Source: Agroathelia rolfsii
Lineage: Eukaryota > Basidiomycota > Agaricomycetes > Amylocorticiales > Amylocorticiaceae
Direction: 5' to 3'
Length of the DNA stretch: 64,000 nucleotides
Assembly: GCA_018343915.1 (NCBI GenBank)
Contig: JABRWF010000002.1
Span: 1,736,001 to 1,800,000 of the forward strand
Shown: positions 1 through 12,730 of the stretch, one piece after another
Layout: the number at the start of each line of letters is the position of its first letter
Position numbering within the stretch: the stretch's first letter is position 1
The notes under the pieces: model-generated
What the model was told of the DNA's origin: nothing
Seen by the model: only the letters and a program-made list of their open reading frames with translations
Database searches by the model: none
Translations under genes and position numbers: made by a program

Positions 1-1408
1 GGCTTTTGGAAGACGCGGCTTTTAAGTCGATTTGACGGCATTGCAGCCCGAACGTGTTAAAGCCATCTTGTAAATTAAATTGCAACACCAAAAGGGATGT
101 ACGCACATCATACGGGTCATCTAAGTATCCAAATGATTCATTCATGTTGGTATATACTATGATGTCCACGCGCCATGACCAGTTTCAATTGGGATGTTGT
201 CACCCGGAATCCTTTAGTTCCTTTGTGGAAGATGAATGATATCACCATTGTCATATAGGGAACGGCTTGCATTCATGCGTACAATTACTCGGGTGATTGG
301 ATACGTAATTATGCAGGTCTATGATTGACGTGCTGTAATCATTGTATAGTCCCAAAAGCTGTGGCGACTCATCAAGGCATTTTATGATATGAATGAAAAT
401 CATTGGAGGTTTGGTGTGAGGGAAGTTTCTCGGTTTCGACCCCCTTAACGATGTGTAGGTCCTTGAAGCTGGCCACTTCTGTTGCTACTGCAATACTGTG
501 GGGAAAGTAATCTTAAGCAGATAGATGATGACATGACGTACGTTTAGCTGTTGTGTCAAATGGCGCTCAACTACTAGCTAGTTGACGATTGACACAGCTT
601 GCTGATTCAGAATGCTAATTGCAGAAGAAATGATCGGATATAGAGTGTGTATGTACAGCTAAGAACAAATGCAGGACGAGTATCGATGAGCTCAGAGAAG
701 TATGGACACAAGTAGTAATGAATATGTTCAATACGCTTGAATGGTTCAAATTGGGAAACAGGCGGAGCCAACAGAAAATATTTTATTTTGACAATAGGAA
801 CCGGTTTCAGACCACATAAATTATAAGACCAGGCGGTTGCACAGCGACGACGTAGCAACAAGAAAAGAGAACAAACGTTGAGACATCTAGCTGGACTTAT
901 GCCAGTCATCTAGCGGGTCCAGTGGGAGAGTAAGGTAATATTCTGAGTAGTTCACGACGGCCAGATGAAATTTTGTCCTCGATAACATCCTAACGTATGA
1001 AGGGGTCATGAGATTGCCTTCCAACAGTATTAAAAATTCGTTGTGCACTCACAACGTCTGTAATGTGCTTGTTTCTTTCAAACTCTGAACGGATCCAAGC
1101 AACAGTCTCCTTCCTCGAGTTTGGATCAGGAATGTCTACGATCTAAATATTTAAGAAATGGACAGCAGAAAATTGTAGCGTACAACGTGAGGCCCGTATA
1201 GCAAACCGATAGAGATTGAGAGCGCGTTGCTGGAGGATGAAATGTTTGAGTGAGAGCTGCATTGGAGAAAGGCACTGGGCACGTCACGAGCCCCAAGCAC
1301 ACTCGCCTTGGACCCTCCTTCTCGTTCCGCCACCACAAGTACTCATCCCATACCCCTCTCTCAGTTTTTTTTGACCACGCAAGCCCCACCAACTCCGAAC
1401 CTGTCCTA
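1..1408. other. gene-free upstream stretch
   Basis: No open frame here resembles a known protein or joins into a multi-exon gene. The frames present are short, on both strands, and without recognisable motifs. The last 100-200 bases before 1409 probably hold the promoter and 5' leader of the 4E-T-like gene. No tRNA-like or repeat structure stood out. Confidence 0.5.
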
Positions 1409-4400
1409 ATGGAAGCCATCACCAACGGGTCTAGATCAACTCCAGCCGTCACAAACCTCGCCGAAGATGTAGGCAAGCTCACACTACAGGACGCAACAGA
1501 CACACAGCAAAACAAGGATGGCCAGCAGCCCAACGACATTGAACGGCCTTTATACATATATAGCATCCGGCAGTGCCTTTACCTATCGAAATCACCACTA
1601 GTCAAGCTGCCGGATGGCATGCCTTTATTGAAAGATTGGTTTGGGTACGCAAGCGTTTCTTACTATCTTTCTCTCGCAGTTTGTCAAGATGAAGTCTTTT
1701 TACACCTCTTCATTCACAGAACGGAGTTTGATCCAGGCCCCAAGAAGGAGCAGGACTCCGCCTCCGCCAACGGACGAGACAGACGGTTCGTACCGTTCTA
1801 TTTTGACTACTTTTTCTCTCGCACTTACACACGACATTCCAGCTTTCGACGCGACGCAGACGATGGAGGTAAGATCCTATATGTGTATCATGCCAACTCA
1901 AGATTAATCCTTATTCTGGCAGAAACAACCTCCAGGCCCTCATTCCGATCAACACTTTCACAGCCCTCGCAAATGGGCAACTTCAAGCACCAGCCTCTAC
2001 GCACGACCGACCGCGACCGTGATACAGATAAAGATCGTGACTACCGTGATAAAGATGGACACGAGAGGCTTAGAAATGTTAGCCCCCTCCCCTTCCAGCT
2101 ACCCCTGCGTGATTGGATTTGTCAGGCTCAATTATGCACCAGCTGTCCGACAAGTATGACCGCGAACGGTCCAATATCTCTTCTCTAAACAGCGCCCGTG
2201 ACCGAGGCAAGGACCGCGATTCAGCGCCCCACCTCCCCTCAGGCGGTACGAGGGGCAGCAACGCTTCGATAAGTATGGCATCCAGACGCATGGATGGCCG
2301 TGATGCGAATGGAAAGAAGAAGAATGAGTCGAGTGAGGATTGGCGACGTGGTATGTTTACGTTTCCCCTTAAGTGTTCCATCTTGTGACATAATTGGCTT
2401 ATTACTGAATACAGGCGCTGGTATGAATTTGAAATATGGAGTAAAACGGGATCATGTATACTAATATATGATCTTAGGCTCCGAAGCAGGTCGTAGGGAC
2501 CGTGAAGACCGTGATAGGCCCAGATCACCCACGCGTCAGAGAGACTCGTCTACATCTCGTAGAGACCGTGACAGAGATGACCGCGACCGTAAAAATGATC
2601 GGGACGAACACAAGAAAGATCGCGATGACCATCGTCGGGACGACCACCGCCGTGATAGGGATGATCATGTTAATAGCGATGATGACCCACGAAGATGGAG
2701 AGACGATGGTAAACGCGATGAAAGGGTGTCTGCCAGGCGTGATAGAGATTTGCGGGAGCGCGACAGGGATCGAGATGATAAGCATGGCGATCGTCGTTGG
2801 ACCACAGCAGACGGGGATGCTCGCTCAAAACGGCCGGCTGGTCGGGAGAGGCGTGGCGGTGCGGAGGAAACCAGAGACCGTGATGACCGTAGAGATCGCG
2901 AGCGCGAGCGAGAAAAAGAGAAAGAGCCTGCTTGGATGGACACTTATATACCCACCACACCAGGGGGCGGCATCCTTGGGGGTAAAAGTGCTGATGGTGA
3001 TCTCGACGGTATCCAGGCATGGAAGAAGGGCATGAAGGAGAAGGAAATGAAAGAACAGATGAATGCAGCTGCTGCAGAACCATCAGCTCTAGAATCCGGA
3101 GACTCGAAGCGCTCACCGGATAATAGTGAGCCTCCAGCTTCAGCAACTGCTTCTGGAACTTCAAACACCACTCTTGACGAGATTCAGCTCTTTAAGCTCA
3201 TCATGATGCGGGAAGGCGGGAAGAAGAAAACGGGTGATTCCCCTGCCGATTCTCTGCTGGGTGAAGCCTCTGGTTTGCCTCCCACTCAAACGTCTTCTGG
3301 TATTCATACGCCGGTGGAAAAGACTGGTAGTACGTACATCCCATTTGGCCTCTTCCCCAACGTGCTTCTAATAAATGCACAGTAGATATCCTCAACCCAG
3401 CCAATATGTCGTCCTCTTTGGATGATCCCTCTGCAGCTCTACTGTCCTTGCCCCCCTCAGGCAACACATCTGGACCTGGCGCCAAAGCTGACTTACCACC
3501 TTTGACAACCGACATCGACGCAGCCAAAGCAAGCGGTTCCAGATTCTTCCCTACACCTCTCCAAAACCAGCCTCAACCACTCATGTCGAACGGACTCCCA
3601 GCTCTCGATAAGGTTTCTATGGAATTATCCGCCCAATCCGTCAGTCCAGCCACCGTCGCAGCGCCCCAAGGTTCTCGATTGCTTGCTCTTGCCGGTCGTG
3701 GACCTCTCCCGCCCAACAGCGCAAAAGCCGTTAACATACCCCCATCCGTTTCCCCTAGCACCCAAATCCCTCTCAATCCCTCCGCCTTCCCTGGAGCCAG
3801 CCATTCTCGTACACAATCGCCTTCGTTGCCGCTACCTCATAGGGGGTCTCTGTCTCAGCAAGGATTCCCACAATTTGAGGAGCAGCGCTTGCAGTTTGGT
3901 ATTGAACATGGTCTCCATGAGAATCATGTTATGATTACTCCCGATGGTCTACGTCGGGCATCGGTCGTTACGCCTGTGGACCAACTCGCGTTCTCTGGGA
4001 GCCCAGACCCCGCCTTCCATACAGACGCCGGACCAGGTATGTTTCATTTTTCTTTTCTCACTAAATGGTTTACTAAAACCCAAATGCAGGCAAAGGAAGT
4101 CGATTTGCCAAATTCTTCGATGGTAAAGGAAGGGACTCCATCCCGCCCATGTCAAAACAATCCTCGCTTCAATCCAATCCTGGTTACCTGGGTGGACCAG
4201 GGATGCCGAATGGTGGGCGTCAAGAATTGAGCCCACAAGTCCCTGGTGGGAACGACTCGCGTGCGATGGAAGACATTATGGCCATGCTCCAAAATTCCGC
4301 CTCGGTAATTAGATTATTCCAATCCATTATTCCCTATTGGCGCTAACAAAACCTTTTTTCCCCAGGGACAGAGGCTGAATCTTCAATCCATGGGACCTCA

Positions 4401-5391
4401 AAACAATGGACTATACAACCAGCCTTCACTCGCTGGGTTGCAACAGCAACCTCAGATGCATCAGGTTCACCAAATCCCTGCCAACGGTCTACTCGACTCA
4501 CTTTATGAGAGCCGTATCGACGACCGCCACCTTGATGACCGCCACTTCGTACCGGATGGTATGGTTCCTGGCCTCCGACCCTCGATCCCTGTGAGGGGTG
4601 GAAGGGACTTGTATGCGGAAGGTTTGGATGAAATGCAGATCAACGCCCGCCTGGTGGCTCAGCAGCGTGGACCTCCCGAGCAGCTGTATCCTAACCAAAT
4701 GGCGATGCTCAATCCTCCTCGTTATCATGGTGGTGGTCGTGGCAATCCCGTCAATCAGCAGCAGGCCTTCCGGGGCGGTCCTTCCCCTATCAATCTGCAA
4801 AATTCGTTGCAAGGTATGGGTCAGCAACGCCTACCACCCGGCCTCGCCAACTTGGGTGGTCGTCCGCCTCACGATCCCTCCCAGTTCATGAATGCATCAA
4901 TGGGCATGGGCCCCGGTGGCATGCACGGGCAGATCAATGGCAATATACCCTCTCAGCAAGCTCAGTTTAACGGCCTCAATGGACCTGGTGGGATGGGCGG
5001 CTTCGCGGGTGGACCTCAGATGCGGGGCGGACCTATTCCGGGCCCACATCAAATTCAGAATCAAAATTCCGCAAGCGGGCTGGCGCACTTGGGAGGTGTT
5101 GATCCCCGTGTGAGCACCCAGACGCAGTTGCTCGCTATGGGCTTGCGTGGCGGTGCCGGTGCCAACTTTGGCGGGCCACCTCAGGGCCTCGGAGGTCAGT
5201 TGCAGCCTGGACAAATGCAACCATCGATGGCCAACTTACGGCAGCAACCCAATGGCCTTCCTCATCCGATGGCGCATATGATGCCTCCCCACCTGCAACA
5301 GCAACAGCCACAGCCACAGCCAGGTGGAGTCAACAATCAACAGGCACAAGAGCTCATGGCCTTGCTCATGGGGGGCAACATCCGCGAATGA
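1409..5391 (+). CDS. eIF4E-transporter (4E-T)-like translational repressor
   Basis: Predicted 1147-aa cytoplasmic protein, probably binding the cap factor eIF4E and acting in mRNA repression and decay. Exons: 1409-1644, 1720-1785, 1843-1868, 1923-2077, 2143-2350, 2415-2420 (optional), 2478-3329, 3383-4036, 4090-4304, 4366-5391. Residues 51-60 (YSIRQCLYLS) lie in a conserved block followed by SKSPLV and KDWFG, the expected place for an eIF4E-binding YxxxxL-phi motif; here the Leu is Cys. A long Arg/Asp-rich region follows (about residues 130-390). The block GKGSRFAKFFDGKGRD is near 735-750, and the C-terminus from about 806 is Gln/Gly/Pro/Met-rich and disordered. The start at 1409 is chosen because the 53 in-frame codons upstream look non-coding. 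The family is recognised from the KSPLV/KDWFG block and overall layout; the role is inferred. The 6-nt exon is optional because both splice forms stay in frame. Confidence 0.72.
2415..2420 (+). other. possible 6-nt microexon in 4E-T-like gene
   Basis: GCGCTG lies between an acceptor (ATACAG) and a donor (GTATGA). It is flanked by segments 2351-2414 and 2421-2477 that each have good intron ends and normal intron size. Inclusion adds two residues and keeps phase 1. A single 127-nt intron is the alternative. Confidence 0.4.
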
Positions 5392-8300
5392 ATTCCGACT
5401 TTCTTTTTTCATCCTCCTCCCTCTCTACAGGACAATTCTTTTTTCGACTTTTGACCTATCATCCATCCTTGTCATTTACTTCTTTTCCGTGATCCTTGGT
5501 TTTTACTGCCATGTAGTATGTCAATGCTCCGAAGCTTTCATCGAAACGAAATTCGCGTCTCTTGTCTATCACCATCCGTGATTGTCGATGGGATGGAGCC
5601 GCTACTCTCGTCCAGCACAAGTAGTAATATCTATAACATTATAGCTACTTGCTCCCCGGTTTGGCCCTTTATAAACGATAGTTGTAAACTTAATTCAATC
5701 AGGGCCTTCAGGAGACAAACAAAGAGATACATGTAGAGGGATATTACATTGTTCATAGACTCTTATCGGCTTATGTATCGCCTCGTGGCCGACTTGCCTT
5801 ATATGGAAGTTTGTCCCAGCGGCTCTCTTGCATCAAATGAAACAGAAATGATCTCAGTTATTTACGTCTATTTATATGAGGATTTCCCACATCTGCAAGC
5901 TTGATGGGGGGCGACTTTTAGCGAATCATGATCTTGGCTCAAGCGCTCATCATGCTTCTTTCTACGCACAACGGGAGAGAGCTCTTGCGCTAATGACACT
6001 AGTGAACCCTTCGAATTCGGATGCTGTCATGGCTTCAGTCTTGCGCTGACCACCATAAGTATCACAACGTGCCATCGAGTCATTAATGAAGGGATATTCA
6101 CGACTAAATAGAGAATTGTCGGAGGGGTAAGAAGACCCTGGCCGTGCTTGCTTATCCGCCTCTGTTTTGTCTCACCATCCGTACCCCAGATGATATATCG
6201 ATGTCGCTTGTCCGGGAACAGTAGGCAGAGTGGTCATCTCAACCCCAGGTTTCTACCGGCTTTCGATCTTCGGCCCCCCCCCCCCAATTGACCAGAACAT
6301 ATTGCTCGTGACTTCTGCCATCTGATGCTGATCTTTCTTCTTATTGTATGTAACTCGTTGATTTATTACATTTTGTGTGTAGGCAGGTCTCGACGATCCA
6401 GGGATTAATATGATACCTACTGTCGCTTTGGACACGATGCAAAGATTCTCGTTTATATTTCTCATTGAGGGCTTGAAGGTTTTATTGGTTAAATTTTACC
6501 TGGTAAGTATTTAAGAGACTATAGCATGACCGGCCGCCAGTGAAGAACATCAATCTGCTAAGACGCACTAACGGCTCCGGTACTGATACTTGCCGCATGT
6601 AGCATGAACCTAGACCATCCCATTCACTGGTTGCAATACGACTGGGATTTGTTTTATGGGTAATGGCTACCTCCTCCAATGATACTCCAGAACAACAGCA
6701 AAATCAGCTTGGGCCGCATACGCGCAGTTTGACATGGAAGAAGCTTGCCATATTGCTTTTACATAGGATAACCTTCTGAACAACAGCAATACAAGATTGT
6801 ATAATTCTGGTTTGCAGTGAACAACACGTGTAGTGGCGTTCCACATCCATCACGCATCTTTCGAACCTGTCGCGTCGTCAACGAGTATTTGAGGTCATAC
6901 GCCGTTAAATAATGCTCTAGCTGCATCATATATTGCGAGCGATATCTATCGGAGAAGTCAGGCACGCGAAAATGGCGGGCTGGAATGGAATTGATACTAT
7001 TAGGTGGGTAGTGGTACCATGTTGGACCCACAAGGCTGTTAACCAATCCTTAAGGAGCTATGGTGGATCGGACAAATGCCATTCAGTCAAGATGTGCTAT
7101 AGCAGTCGTGCCGATAACGATGTGATCGATAAGAGAAAACTTGAGTGATCGCAGGTCTCCTTCAAGCTACTGTGCGTAAACTCTGAACTCTAACCAATGG
7201 CCAGTGGTTGCCAGAATCCTAGGTTTTCGAAGAGGAAAAAAAAAAGGTGCGTAATTCATAAGGTCGCTTGCGGTGGCGCATCACCGAAAACTCATCGGAG
7301 GATGCGGACATTGAATGATAATGAATGTTGTCACGCTTGATTAATTTTGTGGTAATTGTTTTAGGTATTTTATAATATGACGGTAGGCGCAAAAGTGGGA
7401 ATGCCACCATTCTGCACAGGTCTTAATTTTTCGGACATGCACGATGAGATGCGAGTGTATATGGCTTGTGATACTAGTATGACAAGCATGTACTCCCAAG
7501 GTAAGACCGTGCTTATATACGGCGGCCTGTGAATGGGGCCGAAGCAGATCAAGACGCTGACGGAGGGTTCTGAGGACGCCGGTCTCCAGGACTGATGCCA
7601 AATGGAGGAATCTGCCGAGCCGCCCAGGACATGCTTGCCTGCAGGCAAAAGAGCGAGGTCATGCTTGAGCAGCCATACAGACTCCGGCTTGATCTGGGTT
7701 GGACAGGGGTGTTTGAGTATCTGTACATAATTCCATCAGCCTTTTTAGACAATTGGTCCATTAACCGGAATACACGCCTCGAAAACGTGCCCGCCCGCCC
7801 GCCTACGAGAGATCCTCAAGTCTGAAACGACGACTGCAAAACATACGCCTTTTGTTCACCCATACCGTCACGGTCTCTCCTCACATACTGGTCTTTCGGC
7901 CAGCTCTACAGTCTAACTAGCAGCGGAGGGGCCTTCAGTGTCTTCTCCGTGTGTTTGGGTGTTTCTTGCTTGCTAAATCCTATAGCGAGCATTCGTCGAA
8001 TCGTGCAGACGCCAACTTTTTTCCGTGCCGTTTGCAGTGTCGGCAACACCTAGCACAGGCCGTAGAAAGCTCAGACAGCTTCACCAGTCTATTCACTCCT
8101 TTCACAAATAATTTCTTATCCGCACACCGCATCGAGAAAGCCTTGTCTGCTTTCTAGCGCCCGTCACCCTGCCATTCGTTTCCAGTCTCGCCACAACCAC
8201 CTTCCCTCTTGGCCGATAGTGAATTAATAACATCTTTTCTACCTGATCCTACTGGTGCGTACGACGTTCACGATCGTCATCGATATCATGCCCTCAACTG

Positions 8301-9505
8301 CGTTTGAATTCTTGATCTAGGATTCTGCATCGACTAGTAGAATCGGATTTAGCGCTTCAGCTTTTAGTCATCGTTGGATTATTGTTTTTTTTTTTTCGGT
8401 TCTCAAAACCTAACCCAGTGAGTACGATTTCTACTACGTCATTAGGGCGTCGGGCATTGTAGAGCGTAGACCGGCGCACCTCTCCGGGCGTTGCCCGAAT
8501 CGAGCCGGACTTCCATTTGGCGAGCCATTTGTTAGCGTGACACAGCCCTCTTTGCCCCTCCCTGAGAGAGACCGTGACTGAGAGAGCCATTCGAGGAGGA
8601 GGGGCACAGGGGAAAGGCGAATTCATTATTCCTTCCATAATTGAGATGATGCCAAGGATCAGCTGGTTGACACTCGTTGCAATCTCTTCCAGGCCTGGTC
8701 TCGCCAGACGCACCTATTGTGGATAGTGTTGGTGTCATCCCATTCAGGTGAGGGCTGTCTCATCAGATGCGCATCGGCCACATTAGCTACGGATTGATTG
8801 CGGCGAAGCGGCGCTTGAACACGGCGATTTATTTTGTTTATTTTTCTTTTTTGAGCTGTGCTGCCTATTTTCCTTATCTGGGTCGCTGACCCCGAGGTCC
8901 GATTCACCTTGTTTCCGGATTTCTACTTCGGCTCGCCCGGTCTCTCGAGGCATTTCTTTTCCTTGTTCACGTCGTCGAGGACGTTCAGCTTGCCGTTTCT
9001 TGTTCTCTACCATCATCTTGTCTCACGATTTCTTACTCTGCTTTACGCACATTTCACGATTGCATTTACATCTGCCTCTCCTGGGGGCCCGTCACGCCCC
9101 ACATCGCTGCATTCACTGTGCTTGCCGTTGCATGACCCGTTCGTTTTCTCCATGTTAGCATCTTTCACCCTTCTCAGGCGTTCTCAAGGCGCATCTATCT
9201 ATCTGAGTGGCCTGTGCGTACAGGACGTACAACGGAGCCCATCGTTGTAGCGGCTTTTGCCTCATTGCCCCATCGCGTGTGACAACGCGCGGCACGTTCA
9301 AGGCTAGCGTGACGGTGGCCAAGGCCCAAGTGCCTGACACTCTGATATAAATCCATGTTCATCATTTTCACACATTCTCTTGTTCTGGCGTTTTCATCAC
9401 TTACTTTTTGGGTTTTATTACTCATATTGGAATGCCGCATGCTGATAAAGTTCGTTTTCACCAGAATCCCTTCCAACTTCCCTATCCTCTATTAGAGCCC
9501 GACAA
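5392..9505. other. 4.1-kb gene-free stretch
   Basis: I found no coding gene. Open frames are short, unrelated to known families, and do not splice into longer ones. A C-run lies near 6276-6286. Sequence from about 8850 to 9505 is pyrimidine-rich, as fungal leaders often are, so the right-hand part probably contains the promoter and a long 5' leader of the cyclin gene. Nothing resembling a transposon end or tRNA was seen. Confidence 0.45.
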
Positions 9506-10886
9506 ATGAAAGACGTCACCGGTTCTTCGTCGAGACAACACTCTCGTAATAATACTTGCTATCAGAAGAAACGATCCTCACTTGTGGGTAGTGGCATCTC
9601 CAAATCTCACAAGACATCCTCTCGTCGAGATAGCGTCAAGTCTTCCGACGGCCTCAAGTCCTTTCTGTCCGCACAACGGCAAAGAGAAGCATTGATACTA
9701 TCTCTTCACCGACAAGGGATTTTGCTCGAGGATGAGTATTCTGACGATGTTAAGCAATACATGCTTCACATGGAGGTAGGTGTTCCTTCCAATCACTCCA
9801 TCATGGTATTTCGTTCTCAGCTGTTTTTAGCGAGATACAATGTGCTCGACACAATCGATGGACCAACAGCCAGAAGTCAAGTGGCACATGCGCCCTTGCC
9901 TCGTCGATTTTCTTGTCGAGATTCATTTCACGTTCCGACTTCGACCTGAAACCCTCTATCTTACCCTCAACATAGTCGATCGTTATGTCTCGCGTCGTAT
10001 TGTGTACGTAAAGCACTACCAATTGGTTGGTTGTGCTGCCCTGTGGATTGCTGCCAAATTTGAGGACGCTAAGGAGCGCGTGCCCACGTTGGCCGATCTG
10101 GAAGCCATCTGTCGAGAAGCCTACGATGATCGTGCGTTTATCCAAATGGAGTGGCATCTTCTGGAAACCATCGACTGGAAACTTGGCCATCCGACTGCAG
10201 AAGCGTGGCTACGGCTTCATTGCTGCGACCCCAGCTTCGGTCTGGAGGAGGACAAGGTTCAACATGTTGCCCGCTTCCTGATGGAGATCACGTTGTTCTA
10301 TCGCGAGTTCACCGCCTTCACATCATCACAGCTGGCGGCGGGTGCTCTACATTTGGCGCGTTTCCTATGTGGCAAGGAGCAAAGGGTATTAGATGAGCTT
10401 GAGGAAAGCCTCGAGGTCGTTCAACTCCTCGACGATCGTTTGGCTACCCGCTTGGATGATCTGTCAGAGACCTTGGTGAAGAAGTATTCGTTTGCTTTCT
10501 ACTCCAAGGCTGCGACTTTCGTCATGCAATACTACGTGGATGGGAGCCCTCGGTTCGAACGGGAGAACTTTGTAACTTCTCCGGTGACACCTCCCACTCG
10601 CTCCTCAAAGTCTTATCGTTCCATACCGAGCACACCCATGAGTGTCATGAGCGCAACAGATTCAGACGTTTCTGATGACATGCCTAAGACACCTACAAGC
10701 CCGGCAGCCAGCCCCTTCCCGAGTTCTCCATCTGAGGATAAGGAAAACTCGTCCTTCTCACCAGCGGTCAACAAACTACGCCTGGATTCGACACCAGAAC
10801 AGTATCTCCCCCACGATTTTGTCGTTTTTGGACGATCCACACTTCAAAACATTAGCATAGCCTCCCCGCAAGTGGTCGTAGCATAA
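9506..10886 (+). CDS. G1-type (Cln/Puc1-like) cyclin
   Basis: Predicted 441-aa cyclin, exons 9506-9775 and 9831-10886. It should bind and activate the cell-cycle Cdk (Cdc28/Cdk1) to drive G1/S entry. The cyclin N-box spans about residues 85-230. It contains MRPCLVDFLVEIH (110-122), the fungal version of the MRAIL helix, then LYLTLNIVDRY and the conserved YQLVGCAALWIAAKFED. A second cyclin fold follows to about residue 320. The C-terminus carries several Ser/Thr-Pro sites (SPVTPP, SIPSTP, KTPTSP, STPEQ) in a PEST-like tail, typical of unstable G1 cyclins degraded after Cdk phosphorylation. The N-terminus is basic and Ser-rich. A B-type cyclin is less likely, since there is no clear destruction box and the sequence matches basidiomycete Cln1 types. 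The single 55-nt intron is phase 0. Confidence 0.85.
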
Positions 10887-12730
10887 AGGAACTTCAAGAC
10901 CCCGAATCGTCACCCCAAATCCAAGGAACCGCAAACAACACAACCAAAATGTACCATCATCCCAAACACGTCGCAAGATTTTTTTTTCTCTCTTTCTTCC
11001 TGTCTTTGCAATCATCCATGCATCACATCTTTCCTTTCATCTGTTACTATCCCTCATCGGCATCGATACAACTGGCGTGGAGCTTGCTGTTTCGTTCTAA
11101 TACACTTGAATGAACCAGTAATTTCTTGGTTCGTGTCTTGTTCATCCCTGACAAGCACTCTCAGCACCACAACAGGCTCGTTGCCATTCCTTGGAAGTGC
11201 TCACGCTATCGACAGTTTTGCCTTTCTGCGAACGGATTCGCACCATATGCTTACAATAGTCTTTTTTGCACCGTTGGGGATCGCATATTCTGTACTGTTT
11301 TTTTTTGTGATTCTGGCGCTTTTTATATTATTTCTTATTCATCATACCTTACTTTTCAATTTTATCTTCCTGTCCTTCCTCCCTTTTCCAACTATCTTTT
11401 TTGCAATTCACCCCCGTTACCCTCCATCAATTTATTCATTCCATCATTGCATTTCACATACACTGCATACATTCACTTGTCCTCATCAGCTTCTTTACAT
11501 CCGCATTCAACCGTTTCCCCTCATCCCGATACTCTCTGTCTGTCCTTATCCTCTTGTCGCAATTCGATTTTCTACACGAACACTTTTTGGCCTTGTGCAT
11601 ACTATTACTACCCCTCTATTGCTGTCGCATAGCCTGAAGGGCGTCCATGTCCGACAGCGTCGCAACAATTCTCGTATCTGTGTCAATAAAACGTTGTCTT
11701 ATAGAGAAAATGCCCTTACGCTGTGTGAGACAGCGTGTAAGTGTGCAAAGTGCCAACTAGACAAAAATCAGTTGCACTATCAAGAGCAATGGAGGTGAAA
11801 TGAATTGGATTATTAAGGTTAGATGCAACTGATAGGACGTGATCATGGGGCCCCCTGATCATGAATATTACATAGGGCAAGAATGATATGCTGGTTTATG
11901 TTCCCAGTCTTGGTCCCTGGTCGCATGCCCAGGGCCCTAAGGCTTGATGTAGAATCCTTATACCGTATCCGGCTTGGAAAATTTCCACTCTCTTCGGATG
12001 ATAAAGATGACGATTAAGATATCCAAGGGGCTTCAGCATGCATGATCGGTTGGTGCCTCGCTTATGAGCCGTGGAATATAATACCAGCATCGGCCCATGG
12101 AGGCGCCTATGGGTGGTCGGGTCTTGAAGAGATCCCGAGGCACCGCCTTAGACAGATTCAGAAAGGCCGGACTACTTGCGCTGTTGTGAAATGAGAATAA
12201 TCGAAGGCGGCTGTTGCAACAAGACAGCCGAGCGTCGTTATTGGTGTTGTTGTCTTTTTGGTGTCTTTTTGTCGACTCACATGGTTTTTTTCGCCGAGGA
12301 AGTAATGATTGATGATGCTTGACTTTCGGACCAAATCAAAGTTAGCCACATATCATCGGTACTTGGGATTGTGCGTAATCTATTGTAAAGTATATGCAAT
12401 TATGATTGTGTGAGGTCATCCCGGTTAACGATAACTCATACGTTGATCCATGGGAGGAAACTGCATCCGTCTCTGCGGCCCCCCGCACTCGCACATGGAC
12501 CCACAGACACATGTACCTGTCAAAAATCATGGCGTATTAAAATGGAAAGATCGATGGTCGCTAAGCTGGGAGCGAGTCGTTCTGATCACATGTCAATCCT
12601 CAAGATATCTATGACGAAATGATTATTTCATAACCATGTGTAGCGCAATTCTAGGCACAAACTACATAATGCCGACGTAGTGGCCCTGTCCGCTATCTCT
12701 TTAGCTAACCACACTCTCCCCCTTCTTACG
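10887..12730. other. convergent intergenic region, cyclin and FIST gene 3' ends
   Basis: Both flanking genes end here. The 11106-11798 part is T/C-rich, and its open frames have hydrophobic low-complexity translations expected from pyrimidine-rich DNA, so I read it as 3' UTR or spacer. A near-palindrome lies at 11838-11863. No supported gene. Confidence 0.45.

Noticed and set aside
6965..6971. CGCGAAA (SCB-like) site for the cyclin gene
   Set aside because: It is more than 2.5 kb upstream of the start codon and a 7-mer is expected by chance at this distance.
8858..9250. 130-codon frame upstream of the cyclin
   Set aside because: No recognisable protein features; composition follows the pyrimidine-rich leader.
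11106..11798. 230-codon open frame after the cyclin gene
   Set aside because: Its translation is hydrophobic low complexity from T/C-rich DNA, without domain or splice partners; more likely 3' UTR or spacer.
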